From: Bacteroidales bacterium WCE2008
GTDB lineage: Bacteria; Bacteroidota; Bacteroidia; Bacteroidales; UBA932
DNA: 64,000 nt
Reading direction: 5' to 3'
Assembly (NCBI GenBank): GCA_900167925.1
Contig: FUZM01000003.1
Span: 248,001-312,000 of the forward strand
Made by a program: the position numbers and the translations under genes. Below are positions 1 to 10,390 of the stretch, piece by piece (position 1 is the first letter of the stretch; each line of letters begins with the position of its first letter). The notes beneath the pieces were generated by a model. That model was given only the letters and a program-made list of their open reading frames with translations. It did not search any database and was not told the DNA's origin.

Positions 1-37
1 AGGTCTCGTCAAGACTCTCTCCGAAAAATCAGAATAA
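1..37 (+). CDS. rplJ: Ribosomal protein L10, C-terminal end (partial)
   Basis: The first bases read in frame 2 as GLVKTLSEKSE followed by a TAA stop at 35-37. A short charged tail of this kind is usual at the C-terminus of L10. L10 forms the base of the ribosomal stalk that carries L7/L12 dimers. The identification rests mainly on context: rplL follows 30 bp later, as in the universal rplJ-rplL-rpoB-rpoC order. Only 11 residues are visible, so the call is positional rather than domain-based. Confidence 0.7.
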   Translation, partial: GLVKTLSEKSE

Positions 38-67
38 TATTAACAATTTTAAATACAAACAATTATT

Positions 68-445
68 ATGGCAGACGTAAAAGCACTCGCAGAAGAGTTG
101 GTTAACCTTACTGTGAAAGATGTTCAGGAACTTGCAAAGGTTCTCAAAGAAGAATATGGTATCGAGCCTGCAGCCGCTGCAGTAGCAGTAGCAGCCGGTC
201 CTGCAGCTGAGGCCGCTGGCCCAGCAGAGCAGACTGAGTTCGATGTAATTCTCAAGTCAGCTGGTCAGGCTAAGCTTGGTGTTATCAAGGTTGTCAAGGA
301 TGTCCTCGCCCTCGGTCTTAAGGAGGCAAAGGACCTCGTAGACAAGGCCCCTGACGCTGTTTTGAAAGAGAAAGTATCCAAGGCTGAAGCAGAGCAGATC
401 AAAGCTGCCCTCGAAGAGGCTGGTGCAGAGGTTGAGGTTAAATAA
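68..445 (+). CDS. rplL: 50S ribosomal protein L7/L12
   Basis: The 125-residue acidic protein has the full L7/L12 layout: an N-terminal dimerisation helix pair (about 1-35), an Ala/Gly/Pro-rich hinge (about 36-55) and a C-terminal domain (about 57-125) containing the conserved KLGVIKVVK and [10 protein letters not shown] stretches that contact translation factors. It is the multi-copy stalk protein that recruits EF-Tu and EF-G. The start is the only sensible ATG and is preceded by an A/T-rich leader with no Shine-Dalgarno, as is normal in Bacteroidota. It sits 30 bp after rplJ and is separated from rpoB by a perfect hairpin plus T-run, which probably keeps L7/L12 output above that of RNA polymerase. 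Confidence 0.98.
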   Translation: MADVKALAEELVNLTVKDVQELAKVLKEEYGIEPAAAAVAVAAGPAAEAAGPAEQTEFDVILKSAGQAKLGVIKVVKDVLALGLKEAKDLVDKAPDAVLKEKVSKAEAEQIKAALEEAGAEVEVK

Positions 446-477
446 CTTCCCCTCTCCCTTTATTGGGAACAAAATCA

Positions 478-512
478 GGTTTAGAGCCGGAATTTAGGCT
501 CTAAACCTTTTT
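478..512 (+). terminator. rplL-rpoB intergenic attenuator/terminator hairpin
   Basis: A perfect 11-bp stem (GGTTTAGAGCC at 478-488 with GGCTCTAAACC at 497-507) encloses an 8-nt loop and is followed by five T residues (508-512). This is a canonical intrinsic terminator lying inside a conserved operon. In E. coli a partial terminator at the same place reduces transcription into rpoBC; the same role is inferred here. There is no separate promoter with a good consensus between it and rpoB. Confidence 0.85.
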
Positions 513-549
513 GTCGTATTTAAAGTTTTTCTCATTTCAAAGGCAGATT

Positions 550-3500
550 ATGTCAAAAAAGACTAACAATAAACGAATAAACTTCGCAACTTCAAAAATC
601 CTGGAGTACCCGGATCTTCTGGAGGTGCAGCTCAAGTCGTTCAGAGACTTTTTCCAGCTTGACACCGCCCCAGAAGAAAGAGGGAAAGAGGGCCTTTATC
701 AGGTCTTCCAGGAGATTTTCCCGATCGAGGATACGAGGAACAGCTATAAGCTCGAGTTCATCGATTATTTCATCGATCCCCCACAGTATTCGATTGAAGA
801 GTGTCTTGAGAGAGGACTTACCTACAATGTTCCTCTGAAGGCAAAACTCCGCCTTTCATGTAGCGATCCGGACCACGAGGATTTCGATACACGAGTTCAG
901 GACGTATACCTGGGTAACATCCCGTATATGACTCCTGCCGGTACTTTCGTAATCAACGGCTCGGAGCGTATCATCGTATCACAGCTCCACAGATCCCCTG
1001 GCGTATTCTTCGACCAGAGCCTCCATGCCAATGGTACCAAGCTCTACTCTGCCAGGATCATTCCGTTCAAGGGCTCATGGATCGAGTTTGCAACTGACAT
1101 CAACAATGTCATGTATGCATACATCGACCGTAAGAAGAAACTTCCTGTAACTACCCTCCTAAGGGCCATCGGCTACGACTCAGATAAGGATATCATCGAT
1201 ATCTTCGGTCTCGCCGAAGAAATTGAAGCCACGCCAGAAAACCTTCAGGCAAACATGGGCAGGAAATTCGCAGCCAAGGTTCTCAAGACCTGGAACGAAG
1301 ACTTCGTGGATGAGGATACGGGTGAGGTAATCCCTATCGAGCGTACCATGCCTGTTGTAGAAAGAGGCAAGGTTATCGACGAGGAGACTATCCAGAAACT
1401 TGCAGATGCTGACGTAAAGACCATCCTTCTCCAGAAGGACGAGACCAACGACAACGAGTACGCCATCATCTACAACTCCCTGCAGAAAGACCCGACAAAT
1501 ACAGAGAAAGAAGCAGTCAACTACATCTACAAACAGCTCCGTAACTCGGAACCGCCTGATGAGGCTACTGCAAGAGATGTCATCGACAAGCTCTTCTTCT
1601 CTGAAAAGAGATACGACCTCGGCAACGTCGGCCGATTCAGACTCAACAAGAAGCTCGGTCTCGATACCGACCCTTCAGTAAGAGTGCTTACCAATACCGA
1701 CATCATCGAGATCATCAAGTATCTCATCGAACTTATAAACTCTAAGGCTACAGTGGATGATATCGACCACTTGAGCAACAGACGTGTAAGAACCGTAGGC
1801 GAGCAGCTCGCCAACCAGTTCAGCGTAGGTCTCTCAAGAATGGCAAGGACCATCCGCGAAAGACTGAATGTAAGGGACAGCGAGCAGTTCAACCCAATTG
1901 ACCTGATCAACTCCAAGACCCTCTCTTCAGTCATCAACTCATTCTTCGGAACGAGCCAGCTCAGCCAGTTCATGGACCAGACCAACCCTCTGGCAGAGAT
2001 CACCCACAAGAGGCGTCTTTCAGCCCTCGGTCCGGGAGGTCTTTCACGAGACAGGGCCGGATTCGAGGTTCGAGACGTGCACTACACTCATTACGGCCGT
2101 CTCTGCCCTATCGAGTCTCCGGAAGGTCCGAACATCGGTCTTATCTCATCTCTCTGCGTGTACGCGAAGATCGACGAACTCGGTTTCATCGAGACTCCGT
2201 ACCGCAAGGTAGAGAACGGTAAGGTCGACCTCAGCAACGAAGGCTGGGGCTTCATGAGCGCCGAAGAAGAGGAGGGCAAACTTGTTTCCCTCGCCAATGT
2301 CAAGATGGACGACGATGGCAATATCCTGGAAGACAGGATCCAGTGCCGTCTCGAAGCCGACTTCCCTGTCGTTACCAAAGAGGAAGTGAATTACATGGAC
2401 GTAGCTCCTAACCAGATGGCTTCCGTAGCTGCTTCCCTGATCCCATTCCTCGAGCATGACGATGCACACCGTGCCCTCATGGGTGCGAACATGATGCGTC
2501 AGGCAGTTCCGCTTCTCAGCCCTGAGTCCCCTATCGTGGGTACAGGCCTCGAGGAGAGAGTCTGCATTGACTCCAGGACCCAGGTTCTGGCAGAGCGCCG
2601 TGGTGAAGTCGTATATGTTGACGCTAAGGAAATACATGTCAAGTATGACAGGACAGAGGACGAAAAATTCGTCAGCTTCTCTCCGGATGTGACTGTATAT
2701 CACCTTCCTATATATAGAAGGACCAACCAGAGCACGACCATCAACCTCAAGCCTATCGTCCGCAAAGGCGATATCGTCGAGAAGGGTCAGGTAATGACCG
2801 AAGGCTATGCTACCCAGAACGGTGAGCTTGCACTCGGACGTAACCTCATGGTGGCTTTCATGCCTTGGAAGGGTTACAACTATGAGGATGCTATCGTACT
2901 TTCCGAGAAGATGGTACGCTGGGATATCCTTACTTCCGTCCATGTCGACGAGTACCTCACCGAGGTCAGGGAGACAAAGCGCGGAATGGAGGAACTCACA
3001 TCAGATATTCCTAACGTCAGCGAGGATGCCACAAAGAATCTCGATGATAACGGTATCGTAAGAATCGGTGCCCATATCGAGCCGGGTGACATCATGATCG
3101 GTAAGATCACCCCTAAGGGCGAAAGCGATCCGTCACCTGAGGAGAAGCTTCTCCGCGCCATCTTCGGCGACAAGGCCGGCGATGTCAAGGATGCATCTCT
3201 CAAGGCTAATCCATCCCTCAGCGGTACTGTAGTCAACACCGCACTCTATGCCAAGGTTGCCAAGGAAAGCGGCCGCAAGGGTGCAAGGAGCGAGCAGAAG
3301 GCCCGCGTCGAGAAGCTTGAGGAAGAGTTCAACCGCAAGGCTGAGGCTCTCTACAATACCTTCATCGGCAAGCTTGCCACCCTCGTGGAAGGCAAAAAGA
3401 GTGCAGGCGTCTTCGACCTCTATGGTGTAGAGATCATCGCAAAGGGCAAAGAGATTACAACCGAAATCCTCAAGTCCGTTGACTATGTCAACATCAACTC

Positions 3501-4368
3501 CAACAAGTGGACTACCGACAAGAACACCAACCTTCTCGTCAAGGACCTCATCAACAACTATTGCATCGCCCTCAAAGAGGAGCAGGCAAGAAGCAAGAGG
3601 GCTCTCGACAAGGTCAAGATCGGTGACGAACTTCCTAACGGCGTAATGCAGCTCGCAAAGGTCTACATCGCCAAGAAGAGAAAGATCACCGTCGGTGACA
3701 AGATGGCCGGTCGTCACGGTAACAAGGGTATTGTTGCCAAGATCGTAAGAGAAGAGGATATGCCGTTCCTCAGCGACGGTACTCCTGTAGATATAGTGCT
3801 CAACCCTCTGGGTGTGCCTTCACGTATGAACCTCGGTCAGATCTATGAGACCGTGCTCGGATGGGCCGGCGCAAGACTCGGACTCAAGTTCAGTACTCCT
3901 ATCTTCGACGGTGCAAGCATCGATGAGATCTGCAACTACACTGACGAGGCAGGCGTACCAAGATTCGGTAAGACCCAGCTCAGGGATGGCGGTACAGGCG
4001 ATCTGTTCGACCAGCCGGCAACCGTAGGTGTGATCTACATGATCAAGCTCGGCCACATGGTTGACGATAAGATGCACGCCAGATCTATCGGACCATACTC
4101 ACTCATCACCCAGCAGCCTCTCGGCGGTAAAGCGCAGTTCGGAGGTCAGCGTTTCGGAGAGATGGAGGTATGGGCACTCGAAGCCTTCGGTGCAGCTAAC
4201 GCACTCCAGGAGATTCTGACAGTGAAGTCCGATGACGTTACAGGAAGGTCCAAGACTTACGAGGCTATCGTCAAGGGTGACCCTATGCCGACTCCAGGCA
4301 TACCTGAGTCTCTCAACGTGCTCCTCCACGAGCTCCGCGGACTCGGACTGAAAGTGACATTGGATTAA
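550..4368 (+). CDS. rpoB: DNA-directed RNA polymerase subunit beta
   Basis: This is a full-length beta subunit of 1272 residues, the usual size for Bacteroidota. The ATG at 550 ([16 protein letters not shown]) is chosen over an upstream in-frame TTG at 511, which lies in the T-run of the attenuator. The rifampicin region begins at about residue 465 ([12 protein letters not shown], then [15 protein letters not shown]). Residues equivalent to E. coli D516, H526 and S531 are wild type, and S522 is Ala. The [12 protein letters not shown] motif and the C-terminal clamp sequence ([21 protein letters not shown]) are intact. It forms the catalytic core with RpoC, whose gene starts 29 bp downstream. 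Confidence 0.99.
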   Translation: MSKKTNNKRINFATSKILEYPDLLEVQLKSFRDFFQLDTAPEERGKEGLYQVFQEIFPIEDTRNSYKLEFIDYFIDPPQYSIEECLERGLTYNVPLKAKLRLSCSDPDHEDFDTRVQDVYLGNIPYMTPAGTFVINGSERIIVSQLHRSPGVFFDQSLHANGTKLYSARIIPFKGSWIEFATDINNVMYAYIDRKKKLPVTTLLRAIGYDSDKDIIDIFGLAEEIEATPENLQANMGRKFAAKVLKTWNEDFVDEDTGEVIPIERTMPVVERGKVIDEETIQKLADADVKTILLQKDETNDNEYAIIYNSLQKDPTNTEKEAVNYIYKQLRNSEPPDEATARDVIDKLFFSEKRYDLGNVGRFRLNKKLGLDTDPSVRVLTNTDIIEIIKYLIELINSKATVDDIDHLSNRRVRTVGEQLANQFSVGLSRMARTIRERLNVRDSEQFNPIDLINSKTLSSVINSFFGTSQLSQFMDQTNPLAEITHKRRLSALGPGGLSRDRAGFEVRDVHYTHYGRLCPIESPEGPNIGLISSLCVYAKIDELGFIETPYRKVENGKVDLSNEGWGFMSAEEEEGKLVSLANVKMDDDGNILEDRIQCRLEADFPVVTKEEVNYMDVAPNQMASVAASLIPFLEHDDAHRALMGANMMRQAVPLLSPESPIVGTGLEERVCIDSRTQVLAERRGEVVYVDAKEIHVKYDRTEDEKFVSFSPDVTVYHLPIYRRTNQSTTINLKPIVRKGDIVEKGQVMTEGYATQNGELALGRNLMVAFMPWKGYNYEDAIVLSEKMVRWDILTSVHVDEYLTEVRETKRGMEELTSDIPNVSEDATKNLDDNGIVRIGAHIEPGDIMIGKITPKGESDPSPEEKLLRAIFGDKAGDVKDASLKANPSLSGTVVNTALYAKVAKESGRKGARSEQKARVEKLEEEFNRKAEALYNTFIGKLATLVEGKKSAGVFDLYGVEIIAKGKEITTEILKSVDYVNINSNKWTTDKNTNLLVKDLINNYCIALKEEQARSKRALDKVKIGDELPNGVMQLAKVYIAKKRKITVGDKMAGRHGNKGIVAKIVREEDMPFLSDGTPVDIVLNPLGVPSRMNLGQIYETVLGWAGARLGLKFSTPIFDGASIDEICNYTDEAGVPRFGKTQLRDGGTGDLFDQPATVGVIYMIKLGHMVDDKMHARSIGPYSLITQQPLGGKAQFGGQRFGEMEVWALEAFGAANALQEILTVKSDDVTGRSKTYEAIVKGDPMPTPGIPESLNVLLHELRGLGLKVTLD

Positions 4369-4397
4369 TTACGGTAACTTGATTTGATTTTAGAAAT

Positions 4398-7300
4398 ATG
4401 CCTACTTTTAATAATAAAGAAAATAAGGTAAAGAGCAATTTCCAGAGGATCAGCATTTCTCTTGCTTCTCCGGAGGACATCATCGCAAGGTCCTGCGGAG
4501 AGGTCCTGAAGCCTGAGACAGTCAACTACAGGACTTACAAGCCGGAGAAAGACGGACTTTTCTGCGAGAAGATATTCGGTCCTACCAAGGATTACGAATG
4601 CTACTGCGGAAAGTACAAGAGGATCCGTTACCGCGGTATTGTCTGCGACAGGTGCGGTGTCGAGGTAACCGAGAAGAAGGTCCGCAGGGAAAGGATGGGT
4701 CATATCACCCTTACTGTTCCTGTAGCCCATATCTGGTACTTCAAGAGCGCTCCTAACAAGATCTCCGCAGTCCTCGGTCTTCCTGCAAAGAAGCTCGAGT
4801 CTGTAATCTACTATGAAAAATACGTAGTAATCAGACCAGGTGCCAGCGGTCTCGAGAAATATGACCTGCTCTCAGAGGACGAGTACCTCGACGTACTCGC
4901 AAAGATTCCTGAGAACTACAACCTCTCCGACGATAACCCTGACAAGTTCATCGCCAAGATGGGTGCAGAGGGAATCTATGACCTCCTCAAGGAAATAGAT
5001 ATCGTGGCTCTTGCAAAGGAGCTCCGCGAGTCTATGGCCAAGGAGACCTCTCAGCAGCGTAAGGCAGACCTCCTCAAGAGGTTGAACATCGTCAAGTGGT
5101 TCGAGGAGTCAAAGGACATCAACCGTCCTGAGTGGATGATCATGAAGGTCATCCCGGTTATCCCGCCGGATCTCCGTCCTCTCGTTCCGCTCGATGGCGG
5201 CCGTTTCGCTACCTCAGACCTCAATGACCTTTACAGAAGGGTCATCATCAGAAACAACCGACTCAAGAGGCTTATCGAGATCAAGGCTCCTGAAGTTATT
5301 CTCCGAAACGAGAAGCGTATGCTCCAGGAAGCTGTCGACTCACTCTTCGATAACTCGAAGAAGTCAAGCGCAGTGAAGAGCGAGTCCAACAGGGCTCTCA
5401 AGTCACTCTCTGACAGCCTCAAGGGTAAACAGGGACGTTTCCGTCAGAACCTCCTCGGTAAACGTGTCGACTATTCTGCACGTTCCGTTATCGTCGTAGG
5501 TCCTGAACTCAATATGCATGAGTGCGGTCTTCCTAAATTCATGGCAGCCGAGCTTTACAAGCCGTTCATCATCCGTAAGCTCATCGAGCGCGGTATCGTG
5601 AAGACTGTGAAGTCTGCCAAGAAGATCGTCGACCGCAAGGATCCGGTTATCTGGGACATCCTCGAGAACGTGATGAAGGGTCATCCGGTGCTCCTCAACC
5701 GTGCACCTACCCTGCACCGTCTCGGTATCCAGGCTTTCCAGCCAAGGATGATTGAAGGAAAGGCTATCCAGCTGCACCCTCTCGCATGTACGGCATTCAA
5801 CGCCGACTTCGATGGTGACCAGATGGCCGTCCACCTCCCGCTCGGCAATGCTGCCGTCATGGAGGCTCAGCTCCTTATGCTCGGTAGCCAGAACATTCTT
5901 AACCCTGCCAACGGTACTCCTATCACCGTGCCTTCACAGGATATGGTGCTCGGTCTGTACTACATCACCAAGATCCGTCCTGGTGCCAAGGGTGAAGGAA
6001 TGTCATTCTACGGACCTGAGGAGGTTATCGTAGCCCTCAACGAGAAGGCTATCGAACTCCATGCAAAGATAAAAGTAAGACTTCCGAAAGACAAGCAGGA
6101 CCTCTCAAAGGGCGAAGAGCTCGTAGAGACTACTGCCGGTAGGATCATCGTAAACCAGTATGTTCCTGAAGAAGTTCCGTTTGTAAACGAAGTACTCGGA
6201 AAGAAATCTCTCCGTAAGATCATTACAAACGTCATCAAGCACACCGGTGTTACCCGCACCGCCAAGTTCCTTGACGATATCAAGAACCTCGGTTACGACC
6301 GCGCCTTCAGGGCCGGTATCTCCTTCAACCTCGGTGACGTCCTCATCCCTGAGGAGAAGACCAACCTCATCGACGAGGGTTACAAGCAGGTGGAAGAGAT
6401 CAAGGCCAACTACTCTTTCGGTCTTATCACAAACAACGAGCGCTACAACAAGGTGATCGACCTCTGGACTTCTATCGACAACCGTCTTACCGGTATCGTG
6501 CAGAAGCAGATTTCAGCAGACCAGAACGGTTTCAACCCGGTTTACATGATGCTGGATTCCGGAGCCCGTGGTTCAACCCAGCAGATCAAGCAGCTTTGCG
6601 GTATGCGAGGCCTTATGGCAAAACCTCAGAAGTCCGGTGCGGCCGGAGCTGAAATTATCGAGAACCCTATCATCTCCAACCTTAAGGAAGGTATGACAGT
6701 GCTCGAGTACTTCATCTCTACCCACGGTGCACGTAAGGGTCTTGCCGATACCGCCCTCAAGACTGCGGATGCAGGTTACCTTACCAGACGTCTCGTTGAC
6801 GTATCCCACGATGTGATCATCACAGAAGAGGATTGCGGCACACTCCGCGGTCTTATCGCTACTGCGATCAAGAACAAGGATGAGGTTGTCGAGTCCCTCG
6901 GCGAGCGTATCCTCGGCCGTACTTCTGTCCACGATATCTTCAACCCGCTCACCGGCGAGCTTATCATCCACGCCGGAGAGGAGATCAAGGAGGATGTTGC
7001 CAACCTGATCGATTCTCTTCCTATCGAGCAGATCGAGATCCGTTCCGTTCTTACCTGCGAATCCCGCAAGGGTGTCTGCGCTAAGTGCTACGGACGTAAC
7101 CTCGCTACCAGCCGTATGGTCGAGAAGGGTGAAGTTGTCGGCGTTATCGCTGCACAGTCTATCGGTGAGCCAGGTACTCAGCTTACCCTCCGTACCTTCC
7201 ACGTCGGTGGTACTGCATCCAGCACCGCAGCCGATTCTTCAATCGAGTCCAAGTACAATGGTAAGCTTCAGTTCGAAGAGCTCAGGACTATCCAGAGAGT

Positions 7301-8648
7301 ATCCGACACCGGTGAGACTCAGGATGTTGTCGTCAGCCGTATGACTGAGGTGAGAATCCTCGATGAGAACACAGGTATCACATACTCCCAGTACGACGTG
7401 CCTTACGGCTCAGTTCTCTTCAAGAAAGACGGAGATTCTGTTGTCAAGGGCGACCGTATCTGCGAGTGGGATCCATACAACGCTATCACAATCGTCGAGA
7501 CTGCCGGTACAGTACGTTTCGACAACATGATCGAAGGTTCTACATTCCGTGTAGAGGCTGCCGATGAGCTTGCCCTCAATACCGACAAGGTCATCATCGA
7601 GTCCCGAGACAGGACGAAGAACCCTTCAATCCTCATCCTCGGCAAGAATGGCGATGTCCTCAAGCAGTACAACCTGCCTGTAGGCGCCCACGTTATTCCT
7701 TCCGATGGTCAGGAGGTCAAGATCGGCGATGTGATCATCAAGATTCCACGTGCTATCGGTAAGTCAAGCGATATCACGGGAGGTCTCCCACGAGTTACCG
7801 AACTCTTCGAGGCCCGTAACCCTTCTAACCCGGCAATCATCTCCGAAATCAACGGTGAGGTTATCATGGGTAAGATTAAGAGGGGTAACCGTGAGATTGT
7901 GGTCAAGAACCGCAGCGGCGTAGAGAAGCACTATCTCGTGCCTCTTACAAAGCAGATTCTTGTCCAGGAGAACGACTACGTCAAGGCCGGTACAAGGCTT
8001 TCAGACGGTGGTATCTCTCCTACCGATATCCTCAATATCCTCGGTCCTGTAAAGGCCCAGGAGTATATCGTCAACGAGGTTCAGGCGGTTTACCGTCTCC
8101 AGGGTGTGAAGATCAACGACAAGCACTTCGAGATCATCGTTCGTCAGATGATGCGCAAGGTGCAGATCGGCAACCCGGGCGATACAGAGTTCCTGCCTGA
8201 CGAGCTTGTCGACAAGTGGGTATTCATGGATGCCAACGACCGTATCTATGGTAAGTTCTTCATTACCGAAGCCGGCGATTCCCAGAAGTATTCTGCAGGC
8301 GAGATTATCTCTGCCCGTGAGATGAGGAATGAGAATCAGTCGCTCGAGCGTCAGGGACTTAAGCTTATGGCCGTTCGCGAGGCTCGTCCTGCAACTGCAA
8401 GACAGGTACTCCAGGGTATCACAAGAGCAGCCCTCAAGACTGACAGCTTCATTTCTGCAGCTTCCTTCCAGGAGACTACCAAGGTTCTCTCCGAGGCAGC
8501 GATCAGAGCTCGTGTCGATAACCTCGAAGGCCTTAAGGAGAATGTCATCAGCGGTCACCTTATTCCTGCCGGTACCGGTCTCAAGGAATACCAGGATATC
8601 GTCGTGACAAGCGCCGAAGACTACGAAAAGGAAATGAACGATCTTTAG
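4398..8648 (+). CDS. rpoC: DNA-directed RNA polymerase subunit beta'
   Basis: The product has 1416 residues. The N-terminal zinc ribbon is present (CYCGKY and CDRCGVEV, from about residue 68). The Mg-binding catalytic motif NADFDGDQM is at about residues 468-476. The second zinc site ([13 protein letters not shown]) and the bridge/trigger-helix region ([21 protein letters not shown]) are also intact. It holds the active-site aspartates of RNA polymerase. The gene ends the rpl-rpo cluster and is followed 21 bp later by a strong intrinsic terminator. Confidence 0.99.
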   Translation: MPTFNNKENKVKSNFQRISISLASPEDIIARSCGEVLKPETVNYRTYKPEKDGLFCEKIFGPTKDYECYCGKYKRIRYRGIVCDRCGVEVTEKKVRRERMGHITLTVPVAHIWYFKSAPNKISAVLGLPAKKLESVIYYEKYVVIRPGASGLEKYDLLSEDEYLDVLAKIPENYNLSDDNPDKFIAKMGAEGIYDLLKEIDIVALAKELRESMAKETSQQRKADLLKRLNIVKWFEESKDINRPEWMIMKVIPVIPPDLRPLVPLDGGRFATSDLNDLYRRVIIRNNRLKRLIEIKAPEVILRNEKRMLQEAVDSLFDNSKKSSAVKSESNRALKSLSDSLKGKQGRFRQNLLGKRVDYSARSVIVVGPELNMHECGLPKFMAAELYKPFIIRKLIERGIVKTVKSAKKIVDRKDPVIWDILENVMKGHPVLLNRAPTLHRLGIQAFQPRMIEGKAIQLHPLACTAFNADFDGDQMAVHLPLGNAAVMEAQLLMLGSQNILNPANGTPITVPSQDMVLGLYYITKIRPGAKGEGMSFYGPEEVIVALNEKAIELHAKIKVRLPKDKQDLSKGEELVETTAGRIIVNQYVPEEVPFVNEVLGKKSLRKIITNVIKHTGVTRTAKFLDDIKNLGYDRAFRAGISFNLGDVLIPEEKTNLIDEGYKQVEEIKANYSFGLITNNERYNKVIDLWTSIDNRLTGIVQKQISADQNGFNPVYMMLDSGARGSTQQIKQLCGMRGLMAKPQKSGAAGAEIIENPIISNLKEGMTVLEYFISTHGARKGLADTALKTADAGYLTRRLVDVSHDVIITEEDCGTLRGLIATAIKNKDEVVESLGERILGRTSVHDIFNPLTGELIIHAGEEIKEDVANLIDSLPIEQIEIRSVLTCESRKGVCAKCYGRNLATSRMVEKGEVVGVIAAQSIGEPGTQLTLRTFHVGGTASSTAADSSIESKYNGKLQFEELRTIQRVSDTGETQDVVVSRMTEVRILDENTGITYSQYDVPYGSVLFKKDGDSVVKGDRICEWDPYNAITIVETAGTVRFDNMIEGSTFRVEAADELALNTDKVIIESRDRTKNPSILILGKNGDVLKQYNLPVGAHVIPSDGQEVKIGDVIIKIPRAIGKSSDITGGLPRVTELFEARNPSNPAIISEINGEVIMGKIKRGNREIVVKNRSGVEKHYLVPLTKQILVQENDYVKAGTRLSDGGISPTDILNILGPVKAQEYIVNEVQAVYRLQGVKINDKHFEIIVRQMMRKVQIGNPGDTEFLPDELVDKWVFMDANDRIYGKFFITEAGDSQKYSAGEIISAREMRNENQSLERQGLKLMAVREARPATARQVLQGITRAALKTDSFISAASFQETTKVLSEAAIRARVDNLEGLKENVISGHLIPAGTGLKEYQDIVVTSAEDYEKEMNDL

Positions 8649-8669
8649 CAGAGACCACTTCATAACCAA

Positions 8670-8698
8670 GGGCGACCCTCCGGGCCGCCCTTTTTTTT
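8670..8698 (+). terminator. Intrinsic terminator of the rplJL-rpoBC cluster
   Basis: GGGCG, an A/C mismatch and CCC pair with GGG and CGCCC around a 3-nt loop (8670-8690), followed by eight T residues (8691-8698). The position directly after rpoC fits the end of the operon. Confidence 0.9.
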
Positions 8699-8708
8699 GT
8701 CTTCCCCG

Positions 8709-8837
8709 GCCAGAATTGGCGACTTCCTCCGGTGACGTCTTCGCTTCGCTCGACCCCTCCCAGCCTTACGGCCGGGCCCCTCCCTCTTACGTGGCCGAGG
8801 GTGGCCACGGTCACTGGAGGCAGTCGCCAATTCCGGC
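8709..8837. repeat. 129-bp intergenic inverted-repeat element
   Basis: Two 28-nt arms (8709-8736 and 8810-8837) are inverted copies of each other with 25 of 28 positions matching. They enclose a GC-rich 73-bp centre that holds a further small palindrome (GTGGCC at about 8791-8796 against GGCCAC at about 8803-8808). No reading frame uses the element. It occupies most of the non-coding gap between the rpoC terminator and the next gene. It could be a MITE-like or REP-like unit, or a structured RNA; the sequence alone does not decide. It carries no terminal target duplication that I can see. Confidence 0.75.
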
Positions 8838-8889
8838 TTAAAAGAAAGTGTGGAGAGAACCGCCTTCCCGAGATTTCAGAGGAATTGTG

Positions 8890-8897
8890 TATATTTG
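8890..8897 (+). promoter_or_regulatory. -7 element TATATTTG upstream of the YgjP-type gene
   Basis: A perfect match to the Bacteroides -7 consensus TAnnTTTG ends 4 nt before the ATG at 8902. Transcription should therefore start at or next to the start codon, suggesting a leaderless or nearly leaderless mRNA. Confidence 0.6.
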
Positions 8898-8901
8898 CGA
8901 T

Positions 8902-9522
8902 ATGAGAGAGAAGACTGTTACGGACAAGACGCTGGGGACGGTCACGCTACGGAAAAGCGCGTCCGCAAGGCGGGTCAGCATAAGGGTGACCGCCGAAAAA
9001 GGCGTGATCGTGACTGTACCGAGATGGGTGCCATATGGCATAGGCATAGCATTCCTGACCGCTAAAAGGGAATGGGCCCTCAAGACCCTGGAAAGAGTCC
9101 GCACAAAAAGCGGAAGCTACGGGCCCGACGAAACAGGAAGACTGTTCTCCGATGAAGAAACGACCGAAACCCAGAAGAACCTGATCATAGAGAACCTGCG
9201 CATACAAGCGAAAGCCTATCTCCCCGCTAGGCTCGCAGAACTGGCCGACAAATACGGCTTCCAGTACAACAAAGTCTTCATAAAGCACAACAGCAGCAAC
9301 TGGGGCAGCTGTTCCGCCAGAAAGAACATAAATCTCAACCTCAACCTGATGAGGCTGCCGCAGGAGCTTTCAGATTATGTAATGCTGCACGAGCTCTGCC
9401 ACCTTAGGCATCCGAACCATGGAGAAGAGTTCCACCGGCTTTTGGACAGTCTCTGTCTGGACCATACAAAAAAAAGCCGGACCGTCCATGAGAAGGAGAT
9501 CCGGCGATATAGATTGATCTGA
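8902..9522 (+). CDS. YgjP-type (DUF45/M48-like) metal-dependent hydrolase
   Basis: The 206-residue protein ends with the hallmarks of the YgjP/WLM-like metallopeptidase family: SNWGSCSARKNINLNLNLM, then the zinc-binding HELCH (first His at about residue 163), then HPNHGEEFHRLL. Family members are predicted zinc hydrolases, often annotated as M48-like peptidases; the physiological substrate is not known. The start at 8902 (MREKTVTDKTLG) is preferred over the GTG at 8848, because the extra 18 residues would be read through the -7 promoter element. It is convergent with folD, with only 4 bp between stops. Function beyond metal-dependent hydrolysis is not inferred. Confidence 0.85.
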   Translation: MREKTVTDKTLGTVTLRKSASARRVSIRVTAEKGVIVTVPRWVPYGIGIAFLTAKREWALKTLERVRTKSGSYGPDETGRLFSDEETTETQKNLIIENLRIQAKAYLPARLAELADKYGFQYNKVFIKHNSSNWGSCSARKNINLNLNLMRLPQELSDYVMLHELCHLRHPNHGEEFHRLLDSLCLDHTKKSRTVHEKEIRRYRLI

Positions 9523-9526
9523 CAGA

Positions 9527-10375
9527 TTATTTCTGCTTGGCGAGGAAGCACTCGATGGTGTTCTCCATGAGGCAGGTTATGGTCATAGGACCGACGCCTC
9601 CCGGAACCGGAGTGATTACCGAAGCCTTTGGCTCGACGGCATCGAAATCCACGTCGCCGCAGAGTTTTCCTGTCTCAGGATTCCTGTTGACTCCCACGTC
9701 GATCACTACAGCGCCCTCGGAAACCATGTCGGCAGTGACGAATTTAGGACGTCCGATAGCGACCACGAGGATCTCAGCCTCGCGGCATACTGCAGCAAGG
9801 TCCTTGGTCCTTGAATGGCAGATAGTCACGGTAGCATTCCTGTCAAGAAGCAGCTTCGCAACAGGGAGACCTACGATCTGGCTGCGACCGATTACGACGG
9901 CCCTCTTGCCCTTGATCTCCACTCCGGCCTCATCCAGCATGCGGATGATACCCTTAGGGGTGCAGGCAACAGTGCACGGCTCCTTCATCCAGAGGGCGGC
10001 AACATTCAGAGGATGGAATCCATCCACGTCCTTGCTCTTGTCGATGGCATTGATGATACGGGCCTCGTTGATATGGTCCGGAAGAGGAAGCTGGACAAGG
10101 ATTCCGTCAACCTCAGGATCCGCATTGAGACCTGCAATAATGTCAAGGAGTTCCTGTTCCGTGATAGAAGCAGGCTTGAGTATGGTAGTGTTCTTGATGC
10201 CGACCACCTCGCAAGCCTTACCCTTGCCACGTACATAAGACTGGCTGGCAGGATCCTCTCCGACGAGGATCACGACCAGATGCGGTACTCGGCCATACTT
10301 CGCAGGGAAGGTTGCGACCTGCTCCGCCATCTCGGCCTTCATCTTGGCCGAAAGATCTTTTCCACTGATTATCAT
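9527..10375 (-). CDS. folD: Bifunctional methylene-THF dehydrogenase / methenyl-THF cyclohydrolase
   Basis: FolD interconverts 5,10-methylene-, methenyl- and 10-formyl-tetrahydrofolate in the cytosol. All signatures are visible in its 282 residues: SYVRGKGKAC with the catalytic lysine at about K51, VQLPLP near 93, the NADP-binding GRSQIVGLPVAKLL near 164, and TPVPGGVGPMT near the C-terminus. It is the last gene of the pur operon, 15 bp behind purD. The placement makes biochemical sense because 10-formyl-THF is the co-substrate of PurH. The ATG is preceded by an A/T-rich stretch. Confidence 0.97.
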   Translation of the reverse strand: MIISGKDLSAKMKAEMAEQVATFPAKYGRVPHLVVILVGEDPASQSYVRGKGKACEVVGIKNTTILKPASITEQELLDIIAGLNADPEVDGILVQLPLPDHINEARIINAIDKSKDVDGFHPLNVAALWMKEPCTVACTPKGIIRMLDEAGVEIKGKRAVVIGRSQIVGLPVAKLLLDRNATVTICHSRTKDLAAVCREAEILVVAIGRPKFVTADMVSEGAVVIDVGVNRNPETGKLCGDVDFDAVEPKASVITPVPGGVGPMTITCLMENTIECFLAKQK

Positions 10376-10390
10376 ATAATTATCATTAAT

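Noticed and set aside
511..549. Upstream TTG start for rpoB
   Set aside because: It lies in the T-run of the attenuator; the ATG at 550 gives the usual RpoB N-terminus.
1944..2150. Possible rifampicin-resistance substitutions in rpoB
   Set aside because: Residues equivalent to D516, H526 and S531 are wild type; Ala at 522 alone is not taken as evidence of resistance.
2146..2943. 265-codon antisense open frame inside rpoB (and similar ones at 3133-3717 and 6573-7202)
   Set aside because: They lie wholly opposite conserved RNA polymerase coding sequence, show no family pattern, and are expected where codons are strongly C-ending.
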